A program made the position numbers and the translations under genes. Of a stretch of 21,620 nt of DNA, positions 6,594 through 14,441 are shown in pieces; the first letter of the stretch is position 1; each line of letters starts with the position of its first letter. Below the pieces are notes generated by a model that was not told where the DNA came from, did no database searches, and saw only the letters and a program-made list of their open reading frames with translations. The DNA is from Pseudomonadota bacterium (GTDB lineage Bacteria > Pseudomonadota > Alphaproteobacteria > RF32 > CAG-239). The stretch lies in assembly GCA_021617435.1 (NCBI GenBank), contig JAJWCP010000008.1, positions 1 to 21,620 on the forward strand, written 5' to 3'.

Positions 6594-7973
6594 CTAGGCG
6601 CGTTTCCAGGTTGTGCCGGTTGGCGAATCTTCCAAAACAATACCGGTAGCCTTTAATTCATCGCGAATTTTATCGGCGGTTGCCCAATCTTTATTCTTTT
6701 TAGCCTCAGCGCGGGCTTTGATTTTAGCCTCAATTTCAGCGTCTTCATCTGCCGATTCGCCGCCCTTAAACCAAGCTTCCGGTGATTGATACAGCAAGCC
6801 CAATAAATCGGCGCTTGCCATAAACTCGCCTTTTAAGCGGGCTTTTTCCGCCGGAGTTTCCGCTTTATTTAAGTTGCTGGCAATTTCATGCAATGTCGCC
6901 AAAGCCGCCGGAGTGTTAATGTCATCGGCCAAAGCCTCAACAACTTTAGCGTTCGGCTCGCTCTTTTCCGCTTCAATATCATTTACTTTTAACAGCGCGT
7001 TGTAAAATTTATCAAGCACCGCTTTGGCTTGCTCTAATCCTGCAAACGTAAAGTTAAACGGTTGGTGATAATGCGTGGTTAAAAACAACAGGCGCAAGGC
7101 TTCCGCCGGATATTTGCCGATAATTTCATCAACATTGTAAAAATTGCCCAAAGACTTAGACATTTTAACCCCGTCAACCATCAGCATACCGGCATGCACC
7201 CAATAATGCGCAAAATGCGAGCCTTCAAAGGCGCAAACCGATTGCGCGCACTCGTTTTCATGGTGCGGAAAAATTAAATCAGCGCCGCCGCCGTGAATAT
7301 CAAAATCAGTGCCCAAAAGCTTTGAGCTCATGGCCGAGCATTCCAAGTGCCACCCCGGACGACCATATCCCCACGGACTGTTCCACCCCGGTTGGTCGGC
7401 TTCTGAGGGCTTCCACAAAATAAAGTCCCCCGGATTCTTTTTATAATCGGCAACTTCAATACGGGCACCGGCTAACATTTCTTTCATGGAACGACCGGAT
7501 AATGAGCCATAAGCCGGAAATGAATCAACATCAAACAAAACATGACCGGCGGATTCGTATGCGTGTCCGTTTTTCAACAGTAATTTTACCAGCTCAATCA
7601 TTTCATTGATATATTCGGTGGCGCGCGGACGATAGGTCGGAGCCAAAACATTAAGCTTTTCCATATCTTCCAAATACCACTGATAAGTTTGTTCGGTAAT
7701 TTCGCGAATAGATTTGCCGGTTTGTTTGTGCTTGTTCAAAATTTTATCGTCAACATCGGTGATGTTTGAAACATATGTAACATGCTCTTTGCCGTAAACC
7801 TGACACAGCAACCTGAACAAAACATCAAATACCACTGAAGTTTTGGCATTGCCCAAGTGGGCGCGGTCATAAACTGTCGGACCGCACACATACATACGCA
7901 CATTGTTTGCGTCAATCGGGTTAAATTCATCTTTGCGTTGTTTTAATGTGTTATGCAAATAAATCTGTGTCAT
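6594..7973 (-). CDS. cysS: cysteinyl-tRNA synthetase
   Basis: Class I synthetase that charges tRNA-Cys in the cytoplasm; 459 residues, normal for the family. The adenylation signature appears as HLGN (39-42) in place of HIGH, in the usual CGPTVYDRAHLGN context. The KMSKS loop is at 270-274. The zinc site that selects cysteine is complete: C30, C212, H237 and E241. The C-terminal helical anticodon-binding part ends in LEDSPTGTTWKRA, typical of the family. AAGGAT precedes the ATG and overlaps the end of gltX, 10 nt upstream, so the two synthetases form an operon closed by a strong terminator. All key residues are present. Confidence 0.97.
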   Translation of the reverse strand: MTQIYLHNTLKQRKDEFNPIDANNVRMYVCGPTVYDRAHLGNAKTSVVFDVLFRLLCQVYGKEHVTYVSNITDVDDKILNKHKQTGKSIREITEQTYQWYLEDMEKLNVLAPTYRPRATEYINEMIELVKLLLKNGHAYESAGHVLFDVDSFPAYGSLSGRSMKEMLAGARIEVADYKKNPGDFILWKPSEADQPGWNSPWGYGRPGWHLECSAMSSKLLGTDFDIHGGGADLIFPHHENECAQSVCAFEGSHFAHYWVHAGMLMVDGVKMSKSLGNFYNVDEIIGKYPAEALRLLFLTTHYHQPFNFTFAGLEQAKAVLDKFYNALLKVNDIEAEKSEPNAKVVEALADDINTPAALATLHEIASNLNKAETPAEKARLKGEFMASADLLGLLYQSPEAWFKGGESADEDAEIEAKIKARAEAKKNKDWATADKIRDELKATGIVLEDSPTGTTWKRA

Positions 7974-7983
7974 GGTTTTATCC

Positions 7984-9321
7984 TTATGCTTTTTGTCCTT
8001 GCAGGCGTTTTAACACTTTATCATAACCGATAAGCGGCAAAAGCGCTTTAAGCTCCGGTCCGTTATCCAAGCCGGTTACGGCTTTGCGCAACGGATGGAA
8101 CAAGTCGCGACCTTTTTTGCCGGTTTCCGCTTTAATTTTGCTTGTCCATAAATTAAAGGTTTCTTCATTCCAAGGCTCCGGCGGCAATAAAGCTGCTGCG
8201 GCTTCGGTTAAAGCTTTATCTTCAATAATCGGTGTAACTTCACCGTTGCAAATATTGTCCCACAATGCGGCGTCGTCAACTTTAGCGATATTGCAGCGAA
8301 TTTTGCGCCAAAAGTCTTCATTCCCGCCGATTCTGGCGCTAACATTTTGGTATGGCAGACCATGAATATACTTTAAGTTAAAATGGCGCAATTCTTCTTC
8401 GTCAAATTTAGGCTGAGCGCGTCCGATTTTAGCAAAATCAAGCGATTGAGCCAATTCTTCAAGAGAATAAAACGGTTCAATGACATCTGAAGTTCCGAGT
8501 TTTGCTAAAAATGAGCAAATTGCCATATTTTCAATTCCGTCTTGGCGCAATTCACGCACGCCCAAACTGCCCAAACGCTTTGAAAGCTTGCCTTCTTTAC
8601 CGGTTAAAAGCGGCAAGTGCGCAAAAATCGGGGTTTGGCCGCCGATAGCTTCAAACATCTGAATTTGCGAGGCGGTGTTGGTAACATGGTCTTCACCGCG
8701 CACAATATGCGTAATGCCAAAGTCGCAGTCATCAATTACGGAAGGCAGATGATACAAAAATGTTCCGTCTTCTCTGATAACAATCGGGTCGCTCAAGTTT
8801 TCAGCCTCGTATTTTACGGTTCCGCGCACAACGTCATTCCAGGCAATTTCGCCGGCAACTAATTTAAAACGATAGTGCGGTTTGCGTCCTTCCGATTCAA
8901 ATTTGGCAATATCTTCCGCGGTGTATTGCAAAGCTTGACGGTCATAAATCGGCGGAAGTCCTTTAGACATAGCGCGTTTGCGCTTAAACTCCAACTCTTC
9001 CGGCGTTTCATAGCACGGGTAAATTCTGCCTTCGGCTTTAAGCTTGGCAACCACTTCATTATAGCGGTCAAAACGCGCCGATTGCCGCGCCTCTTCCGTC
9101 CATGTTAAACCCAGCCATTTAAGGCTTTCGCGCAAAGAATCTTCATATTCTTTTTTGGAGCGCAAAAAATCAGTGTCATCAATGCGGAGCATAAATTTCC
9201 CGCCCATTTTTTTTGCCCACAACCAGTTAAACAAAGCGGTGCGGGTGTTGCCGATGTGCATGTGACCGGTAGGGCTTGGCGCAAATCGTACTTTAATGTT
9301 GTTCATTTTTTCTTCTTTCAT
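7984..9321 (-). CDS. gltX: glutamyl-tRNA synthetase
   Basis: Class I synthetase for tRNA-Glu, and in many bacteria without GlnRS also a supplier of Glu-tRNA-Gln for the amidotransferase. The 445 residues carry VRFAPSPTG (11-19), a HIGH-type motif HIGN (22-25) and the KMSKS-type loop KLSKR (245-249). The region after KLSKR (GSLGVRELRQDG) and the short length recall the second GltX type found beside GltX1 in many Alphaproteobacteria, so the genome may hold another copy. GGGAAG lies about 9 nt before the ATG at 9321. An in-frame ATG at 9306 (MNNIKVRF) is an equal alternative. A stem, CGCATAT (9334-9340) with ATATGCG (9351-9357), stands just before the ribosome site. Co-transcribed with cysS. Confidence 0.95.
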   Translation of the reverse strand: MKEEKMNNIKVRFAPSPTGHMHIGNTRTALFNWLWAKKMGGKFMLRIDDTDFLRSKKEYEDSLRESLKWLGLTWTEEARQSARFDRYNEVVAKLKAEGRIYPCYETPEELEFKRKRAMSKGLPPIYDRQALQYTAEDIAKFESEGRKPHYRFKLVAGEIAWNDVVRGTVKYEAENLSDPIVIREDGTFLYHLPSVIDDCDFGITHIVRGEDHVTNTASQIQMFEAIGGQTPIFAHLPLLTGKEGKLSKRLGSLGVRELRQDGIENMAICSFLAKLGTSDVIEPFYSLEELAQSLDFAKIGRAQPKFDEEELRHFNLKYIHGLPYQNVSARIGGNEDFWRKIRCNIAKVDDAALWDNICNGEVTPIIEDKALTEAAAALLPPEPWNEETFNLWTSKIKAETGKKGRDLFHPLRKAVTGLDNGPELKALLPLIGYDKVLKRLQGQKA

Positions 9322-9384
9322 TACAAAACTTCCCGCATATTATCTTTTTTATATGCGAAATTCAACTCAAAAAATCAAAAAAGG

Positions 9385-10044
9385 TTACTGGTTTAATTTT
9401 TCTTCAGCGTTACGCTCATTTGAAACAGTGAGCGTTTCTAAATCTTCCAAAAACCACAATAAATCTTCATCGGCGTCTTTCATCATTTGATAAAACCGCC
9501 CGCGATAAGTCAGAAGCAGGCTGCTTTCGCCGATTTTAAGATCGCGGATTTTAATTTTGCCGTTATCTTTAGTTAAGGTAAATTCCAAATTAACGTGGTC
9601 AAAATTTTCGCTTGCCAATTTTTCAGGCAAAGTAACGGTGCAAAAAACGGCGGTGTGAAGCTTGCCTTCTTGCGCTGAAGTTATGTTGTAATTTATTTCA
9701 TTGGTTTCAAAGTCAAGCGGATAATTTTTATAAAGGCTCAGCATATAGCGCTTAAATAAAGCGGTGTAGCTTTGTTTTTGCTCAGGGCTCATTTCTTTCC
9801 AATATTTGCCGATTACAAAGCGCGCGATGTAGTCGCCGTCAACATCATCGGCAAACATTTTATCAAGCACGATGTATTTGTTCTCAAGATTATGGCTGCC
9901 CAAAGCCTTAATCAGTTGTTCTCCGGCGGAGTTTGCCCATTGAACAGCCTCGTTTTTCGCTACCGGCGCTGAGTTCGCCTGTATGCAAAAAGCAAACAAG
10001 TTTAAAACAACTGTGATAACTTGTAAAAAAAACTTACTTTTCAT
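9385..10044 (-). CDS. MlaC/Ttg2D-family periplasmic phospholipid-binding protein
   Basis: The MlaC fold carries phospholipid across the periplasm between the outer membrane and an MlaFEDB ABC transporter. This 219-residue protein has a signal peptide (1-26, cleavage after NSA). Family features follow: the VLDKMFADDVDGDYIARFVIGKYW segment, SPEQKQSYTALFKRYMLSLY, and a C-terminal DLKIGESSLLLTYRGRFYQMM matching the end of the MlaC core. I chose the ATG at 10044, with TTAGGAT upstream, because the best promoter would start transcription near 10062, which excludes the longer in-frame starts. No mla transporter genes are adjacent, so the partner must lie elsewhere. Family assignment is good; naming it mlaC proper would need the transporter context. 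Confidence 0.82.
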   Translation of the reverse strand: MKSKFFLQVITVVLNLFAFCIQANSAPVAKNEAVQWANSAGEQLIKALGSHNLENKYIVLDKMFADDVDGDYIARFVIGKYWKEMSPEQKQSYTALFKRYMLSLYKNYPLDFETNEINYNITSAQEGKLHTAVFCTVTLPEKLASENFDHVNLEFTLTKDNGKIKIRDLKIGESSLLLTYRGRFYQMMKDADEDLLWFLEDLETLTVSNERNAEEKLNQ

Positions 10045-10068
10045 AAAAAAATATCCTAACATAACCCC

Positions 10069-10097
10069 ATTATATGTAAACACATTTTAACATTAAA
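10069..10097 (-). promoter_or_regulatory. promoter of the mlaC-like gene
   Basis: On the minus strand TTTAAT (plus 10092-10097), a 17-bp spacer and consensus TATAAT (plus 10069-10074) lie in the 52-bp gap between two divergent genes. The -35 touches the first base of the neighbouring plus-strand gene, so the two promoters must overlap and may compete. Confidence 0.55.
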
Positions 10098-11122
10098 TGG
10101 TTAATAAAATGAAATTAAATTTATTTTTCACGGCTCTTTTTTTTAATGCGGCAATCAGCTATGTTCAAGCGGCGGAAATAAAGCCCGAACAGGTCTTAAA
10201 CGGCAAAGTGTTAAGCTGCGGTTCTGATTTAAGCGTTAATACCTATGCCCACAAAAAATACGGCAGATGGCAAGGCTTTGACGCGGATATATGCCGCGCG
10301 CTCGCATGGGCGGTTTTAGGCGATGGCGACCGCTTCAAAATTACCGACACTCGCTCCTATCAGGCAGCCGGAGCATTGCAGGCGGGCTTAATTGACGTTA
10401 TGCTCAGCGGCGGCAAATATTCGCTTGCTATGCAGGGCAAAGGACAGGCGGAAGAGGTAGGCTTGCTGTATTATGATCGTCAGATGTTTGCCGCCAAAGA
10501 CGCGCCGGAAGATGTTAAATCCATGGAAGATTTTAACGGTAAAAAAGTTTGCGTTTCCGCCGAGGCGGATTATTTGCCGGAGCTGAAAGCTTATAACGAT
10601 AAATACAAACTTAACTTGCGTATTTTGCCGTTTAATTCGTTCAAAAAAGCGCGTATGTCATTTTTGCTCAAACGGTGCGAGTTGCTTACCGCTCAGGGCG
10701 CGGTGTTAAAAGATATGATGTTTGATGGCAAACAAAAAGGCGTGCAGGTTTTGCCTGAAGAATTTGCTTATAAACCGGTTTATGCATTTGTCAGCCCCCA
10801 AAATTATATGTTGGCGACTAAATTAAAATGGGTCATAAACGCGCTGTATTTAGCGGAAGAAAAGGGTATCAGCAAAAATAACATTGCCGATATTGAATCC
10901 GTAGATGATGAATCGGTACGCAACCTGCTTGGTGAAAATAGCGAAGTATGGCAAAATTTAGGCTTAAAGCCTGATTGGGTTCGTAATGCTATTACCGATG
11001 TTGGAAATATGGGCGAAATTTATGAGCGTAATCTCGGGCAAAAATCACGCTATAAATTTAAACGCGGCGATGCTTCTCTGCTCAAAGACGGAGGCAAAGT
11101 ATATCCTAAAGAGTTTAAGTAG
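10097..11122 (+). CDS. periplasmic amino-acid-type ABC binding protein, divergent and solitary
   Basis: This 341-residue protein belongs to the family-3 solute-binding proteins and is closest in layout to AapJ/BztA. The signal peptide is 1-25 (cleavage after VQA). Matching features are RWQGFDADICRALAWAVLGD near 57-76 and a C-terminal stretch, LGLKPDWVRNAI then GNMGEIYERNLG, where AapJ has the same pattern. The segment that in AapJ reads roughly LSRNTTWT..RD, including the Arg that grips the amino acid carboxylate, is replaced by LSGGKYSLAMQGKGQ. The ligand may therefore differ or binding may be lost. No permease or ATPase gene is adjacent. No clear ribosome site precedes either ATG (10097 or 10109). 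It diverges from the mlaC-like gene. Confidence 0.8.
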   Translation: MVNKMKLNLFFTALFFNAAISYVQAAEIKPEQVLNGKVLSCGSDLSVNTYAHKKYGRWQGFDADICRALAWAVLGDGDRFKITDTRSYQAAGALQAGLIDVMLSGGKYSLAMQGKGQAEEVGLLYYDRQMFAAKDAPEDVKSMEDFNGKKVCVSAEADYLPELKAYNDKYKLNLRILPFNSFKKARMSFLLKRCELLTAQGAVLKDMMFDGKQKGVQVLPEEFAYKPVYAFVSPQNYMLATKLKWVINALYLAEEKGISKNNIADIESVDDESVRNLLGENSEVWQNLGLKPDWVRNAITDVGNMGEIYERNLGQKSRYKFKRGDASLLKDGGKVYPKEFK

Positions 11123-11153
11123 CGGATATTGCTTGCGATTGCCGTGAGGCTTC

Positions 11154-11207
11154 ACACTTTTCCTTACGAAAATTCGCCCAAAACATACACTTTTCCTCAT
11201 GAAAGTT
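11154..11207. repeat. pair of imperfect 21-bp direct repeats
   Basis: 11154-11174 and 11187-11207 both begin ACACTTTTCCT and differ at 3 of 21 positions, with a 33-bp period. Each can fold into a tiny hairpin (TTTTC/GAAAA in the first, ACTTT/AAAGT in the second), and the differing bases keep pairing possible. They lie in the 153-bp gap after the binding protein gene. Function is unknown. Confidence 0.55.
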
Positions 11208-11221
11208 GTTGCTAAGTTAAT

Positions 11222-11250
11222 AAAAACCCCTTGAGTTTTGGCTCAAGGGG
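11222..11250 (-). terminator. Rho-independent terminator of gapA-pgk
   Basis: CCCCTTGAG (11227-11235) pairs perfectly with CTCAAGGGG (11242-11250) around TTTTGG. On the minus strand TTTTTA follows, so it ends pgk transcription. On the plus strand the stem is followed by TGAGTTTT, so it may also stop transcripts of the binding protein gene. Confidence 0.88.
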
Positions 11251-11275
11251 TGAGTTTTAAACAGGAATGAAAAAC

Positions 11276-12487
11276 TTATTTTTTCATTACGGCAACTCCG
11301 GGGAGCTCTTTGCCTTCCATCCATTCCAAGAAAGCGCCGCCTGCAGTTGAAATATAAGTAAACTTATCGGCAACACCTGCGTTGGTTAAAGCGGAAACGG
11401 TATCGCCGCCGCCTGCTACGGAAGTGAGTTTTCCGGCAGCGGTTAATTCAGCGGCTTTTTGCGCAACTTTGTTGGTAGCGTTGTCAAACGGCTTCATTTC
11501 AAACACGCCCAACGGACCGTTCCAAACCAAAGTTTTGCATTCTTCCAATTTGGCATTAATTTGAGCAATGCTCTTTTCGCCAATGTCAAGCAACTCCCAA
11601 CCTTCAGCCGGAATATGTTCCAAGTCAACGGTTTTGTGTTCGGCATTGGGCTTAAATTCTTTAGCGGCAACCAAATCAACCGGCAAGATAATTTCGCAGT
11701 CGCTGGCTTTGGCGGTTGCCATAATTTCTTTGGCGGTTTCAATCATGTCAGGTTGTACCAAAGAGTTCTTTTCGTTAATGGCGTCAAAGCCCTGTGCCTT
11801 CAAAAAGGTGTGAGCCATACCGCCGGAAATAACCAATTTGTTTACTTTTTTAACCAAATTATTCAAGAGGTCAAGTTTGGTTGAAACTTTTGAACCGCCG
11901 ACAATCGCCATCAACGGGCGCTCCGGATTGTTCAATCCTTTGGTTAAGGCATCAACTTCTTCTTCCATTAACAAGCCCATAACCGACGGGAGTTGCTCAG
12001 CGGCGGCTACCATGGAAGCATGCGCGCGGTGAGCGGTTGAAAAGGCATCTGACACATAAACATCAGCCGGTTTAACCAATTCTTTTGCCCATTCGGCATT
12101 GCCTTTTTTCTCTTCGTCATAAAAGCGCAGATTTTCAAGCAATAAAACTTCATCGGCTTTCATATTTTTAACGGCTTGCTCAACTTTCGGACCGATACAG
12201 TCGTCAACAAACACAACTTTATGTCCCAAAGCTTTTTGTAAGTTTGGCACAATGTGGCTTAATGAATTTTTCATATCGCCTTTGCCTTCCGGACGTCCGA
12301 AGTGTGAAATAACCACAACTTTAGCGCCTTTATCCATTAAATATTTAATGGTTGGAACGGTGCGGTCAATACGAGCAGTGTTGGTAACGTTAAAATTTTC
12401 ATCCATAGGCACGTTCAAGTCAGCGCGGAGCATAACTACTTTGCCGTTTAAATTGTTCAAATCTTCAAGAGTTCTGTACTGTTGCAT
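11276..12487 (-). CDS. pgk: phosphoglycerate kinase
   Basis: Glycolytic and gluconeogenic enzyme moving phosphate between 1,3-bisphosphoglycerate and ADP in the cytoplasm. The 403 residues carry the N-terminal substrate-binding segment VVMLRADLNVPMD (about 17-29), the SHFGRPEG motif (about 61-68), the VYVSDAFSTAHRAHAS segment and the C-terminal nucleotide-binding GGGDTVSAL near the end. Length is normal. AAAGGAAAA precedes the ATG. It is the second gene of a gapA-pgk operon. An 85-nt gap with a strong stem-loop separates the two, which could set different protein amounts. Confidence 0.98.
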   Translation of the reverse strand: MQQYRTLEDLNNLNGKVVMLRADLNVPMDENFNVTNTARIDRTVPTIKYLMDKGAKVVVISHFGRPEGKGDMKNSLSHIVPNLQKALGHKVVFVDDCIGPKVEQAVKNMKADEVLLLENLRFYDEEKKGNAEWAKELVKPADVYVSDAFSTAHRAHASMVAAAEQLPSVMGLLMEEEVDALTKGLNNPERPLMAIVGGSKVSTKLDLLNNLVKKVNKLVISGGMAHTFLKAQGFDAINEKNSLVQPDMIETAKEIMATAKASDCEIILPVDLVAAKEFKPNAEHKTVDLEHIPAEGWELLDIGEKSIAQINAKLEECKTLVWNGPLGVFEMKPFDNATNKVAQKAAELTAAGKLTSVAGGGDTVSALTNAGVADKFTYISTAGGAFLEWMEGKELPGVAVMKK

Positions 12488-12511
12488 AGATTTTCCTTTC
12501 TGTCAAAAGAT

Positions 12512-12559
12512 TCCCCGCCGTAAATTTTTCGCTTAGAACTCAAGCATGTGCGGCGGGGA
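12512..12559 (-). other. GC-rich stem-loop between gapA and pgk
   Basis: TCCCCGCCG (12512-12520) pairs perfectly with CGGCGGGGA (12551-12559) around a 30-nt loop that holds a smaller GCTT/AAGC stem. On the minus strand only TTTT follows several bases later, so a full terminator is unlikely. A processing or stabilising element between gapA and pgk, or a partial attenuator, fits better. Confidence 0.6.
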
Positions 12560-12573
12560 TTAAAGGCTTAAAA

Positions 12574-13578
12574 TTAACCGTTTACTTTAGCCATGTGGGC
12601 AATAAGGTCAAGAACCTTGTTTGAATAGCCCCATTCGTTATCATACCAGCTGATAACTTTAACAAAAGTATCAGTCAGCTGAATACCGGCTTTAGCGTCA
12701 AAGATTGAGGTGTGAGCATCACCCAAGAAATCTGATGAAACAACAGCATCTTCAGTGTAACCCAAAATACCTTTCAATTCGCCTTCTGAAGCAGCTTTCA
12801 TAGCTTTGCAAATTTCTTCATAGGTGGTTGGTTTAATAAGGTTGGCGGTTAAGTCAACAACTGAAACGTCCAAAGTCGGGACGCGCATAGACATACCGGT
12901 TAATTTGCCGTTCAATGACGGAATAACTTTACCAACGGCTTTAGCGGCGCCGGTTGATGACGGAATAATGTTGCCGCTGGCAGCGCGGCCGCCTCTCCAG
13001 TCTTTAGCAGACGGACCGTCAACGGTTTTTTGAGTAGCGGTGGTTGAGTGAACAGTGGTCATCAAGCCGTCTTTAATACCGAAAACATCGTTCAAAACTT
13101 TAGCAATCGGAGCCAAGCAGTTAGTGGTGCATGATGCGTTAGAAACAAACTTAGTGCCTTTAACATAGCTGTCAGTGTTTACGCCGCAAACAAACATCGG
13201 AGTATCATCTTTTGAAGGAGCAGACATAACAACATATTTAGCGCCGGCGTCAATATGACCCTGAGCTTTTTCTTTGGTTAAGAACAAACCGGTTGATTCA
13301 ACAACGTATTCAGCGCCGATTTCATTCCATTTAAGGTCAGCCGGATTCTTTTCGGCGGTAACGCGGATGGCTTTGCCGTTTACAACTAATTTACCGTCTT
13401 TAACTTCAACAGTGCCGTTAAAACGACCATGCATGGTGTCATATTTAAGCATATAAGCCATATATTCAACATCAATCAAATCATTAATGCCGACAACTTC
13501 AATATCTTTTCTGGCTTGAGCGGCGCGAAATACCAAACGACCGATACGGCCAAATCCGTTAATACCAACACGAATCAT
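12574..13578 (-). CDS. gapA: glyceraldehyde-3-phosphate dehydrogenase (NAD-type)
   Basis: Oxidises glyceraldehyde-3-phosphate to 1,3-bisphosphoglycerate, the substrate of the next gene's product. The 334 residues begin with the Rossmann motif INGFGRIGR (6-14). The catalytic Cys150 lies in NASCTTNCLAP. The C-terminal WYDNEWGYSNKV is typical of class I GapA. The IND at 31-33 keeps the Asp expected for NAD preference. AGGAAGGA precedes the ATG. It is first in the gapA-pgk operon, with a leader containing two stable hairpins. Confidence 0.98.
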   Translation of the reverse strand: MIRVGINGFGRIGRLVFRAAQARKDIEVVGINDLIDVEYMAYMLKYDTMHGRFNGTVEVKDGKLVVNGKAIRVTAEKNPADLKWNEIGAEYVVESTGLFLTKEKAQGHIDAGAKYVVMSAPSKDDTPMFVCGVNTDSYVKGTKFVSNASCTTNCLAPIAKVLNDVFGIKDGLMTTVHSTTATQKTVDGPSAKDWRGGRAASGNIIPSSTGAAKAVGKVIPSLNGKLTGMSMRVPTLDVSVVDLTANLIKPTTYEEICKAMKAASEGELKGILGYTEDAVVSSDFLGDAHTSIFDAKAGIQLTDTFVKVISWYDNEWGYSNKVLDLIAHMAKVNG

Positions 13579-13605
13579 ACTATAATTCCTTCCTAGTAAA
13601 TGTTG

Positions 13606-13648
13606 TTTCTGCCGATACGCGGCAGAAAGTGTGCGGACCGCCCCGCAC
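13606..13648 (-). other. two tandem GC-rich hairpins in the gapA leader
   Basis: TTTCTGCCG (13606-13614) pairs with CGGCAGAAA (13620-13628), loop 5. Next to it GTGCGG (13631-13636) pairs with CCGCAC (13643-13648), loop 6. Both lie 28-70 bases before the gapA ATG with no T-run after either, so they look like 5'-UTR stabilisers rather than terminators. The gapA promoter itself is not clear; TTGAAA-N16-TAAATT further up is only a weak candidate. Confidence 0.55.
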
Positions 13649-13660
13649 AGGCATAGATAA

Positions 13661-13696
13661 AATCTTTAATCAATCGCTAATTTAGCATTAAAGATT
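13661..13696 (-). terminator. terminator of pseudopilin copy 2
   Basis: AATCTTTAAT (13661-13670) pairs perfectly with ATTAAAGATT (13687-13696), with an inner GCTA/TAGC stem. On the minus strand TTTTATC follows. It is AT-rich and so less certain than the others, but it is correctly placed 46 bp after the pseudopilin stop. Confidence 0.55.
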
Positions 13697-13742
13697 AAAT
13701 TTTCAAGTTAAAAATATAAAAACCGGCAAACCTGCGTATAAT

Positions 13743-14405
13743 TTACGGGTTAGGTGCTTCATTTATCACTAAGAAGATTTCGCAGCCTTTTTCCGCATCG
13801 CATGATGAGCAAATCTCGTTAATTTTTTTTATATCGGCTTTACTCAACGTGTTTGAAGTTTGATGACGTCCTCCGCGTAAGATTACTGTAGAATATCCGC
13901 CTGTTCTGGTGGAGCGCATTTCTATACTTAAAATGTTTTGGACGTTTTCTTTGGCGGCAAGAAAAATATTGCGGCAGATTTTATTGTTTTGCTTGCTGAT
14001 TTTTCCGCCTGCATGATTCGTTTCTATCGCTATATAATAATCGGTTGAAGTGCTGCCATTGCTATGGACGGACATAGTATAATGCAGTACGATCTTGTTC
14101 TTAAAAATATCATAAATGAGATTATCTGTCGCATTATAAGTCATACCGTCCGGCAACAGGTTAGCTTTATAGAAAAACTCACACAGGTTATTGCGGTTTG
14201 TCACGTTTTTACCGTAATGACGCTCTAAATCAGGCAAAAGCATTATTGCCTCGTTTAATAGCATACTGAAACTCTCAGAGTATTTATTTAATTTGTACTT
14301 GAACATAGCTTTACTATATCCGCTTATCGCCCCAACAGATAAAACGCCGATAATTGCGAGCACGCCCAGCATTTCCACCATACTGCGACCATTTTCTGAT
14401 TTCAT
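13743..14405 (-). CDS. type IV pseudopilin-like protein, copy 2
   Basis: This 220-residue protein has a short leader (MKSENG), then the motif R7-S-M-V-E11 and a hydrophobic helix. Its first 40 mature residues nearly equal copies 1 and 3 (differences such as AIS for AIA and MFK for MMK). The DNA there differs at many synonymous sites, so the protein sequence is under selection and this is not a recent duplication. Landmarks in the divergent C-terminal part are LLPDGMTYN, DIFKNKIV, CRNIFLAAKE and the late cysteines ICSSCDAEKGC. I chose the ATG at 14405 with GAGGAG 10 nt upstream; an in-frame TTG at 14423 lies inside that ribosome site. It has its own promoter block and terminator. A prepilin-peptidase substrate is likely; the role in a pilus, pseudopilus or secretion system is unknown. 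Confidence 0.82.
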   Translation of the reverse strand: MKSENGRSMVEMLGVLAIIGVLSVGAISGYSKAMFKYKLNKYSESFSMLLNEAIMLLPDLERHYGKNVTNRNNLCEFFYKANLLPDGMTYNATDNLIYDIFKNKIVLHYTMSVHSNGSTSTDYYIAIETNHAGGKISKQNNKICRNIFLAAKENVQNILSIEMRSTRTGGYSTVILRGGRHQTSNTLSKADIKKINEICSSCDAEKGCEIFLVINEAPNP

Positions 14406-14441
14406 AATAAAAAATCTCCTCAAATTAGTTGTTTTGAAAAG

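Noticed and set aside
10045..10083. Longer starts for the mlaC-like protein (10083 and 10062)
   Set aside because: They place extra residues before a normal signal peptide and lie upstream of or at the predicted transcript start. The ATG at 10044 has an AGGA ribosome site.
11459..11884. 141-codon open frame on the plus strand
   Set aside because: It is wholly antisense to pgk, has no ribosome site, and its translation resembles no family. It follows from the codon use of pgk.
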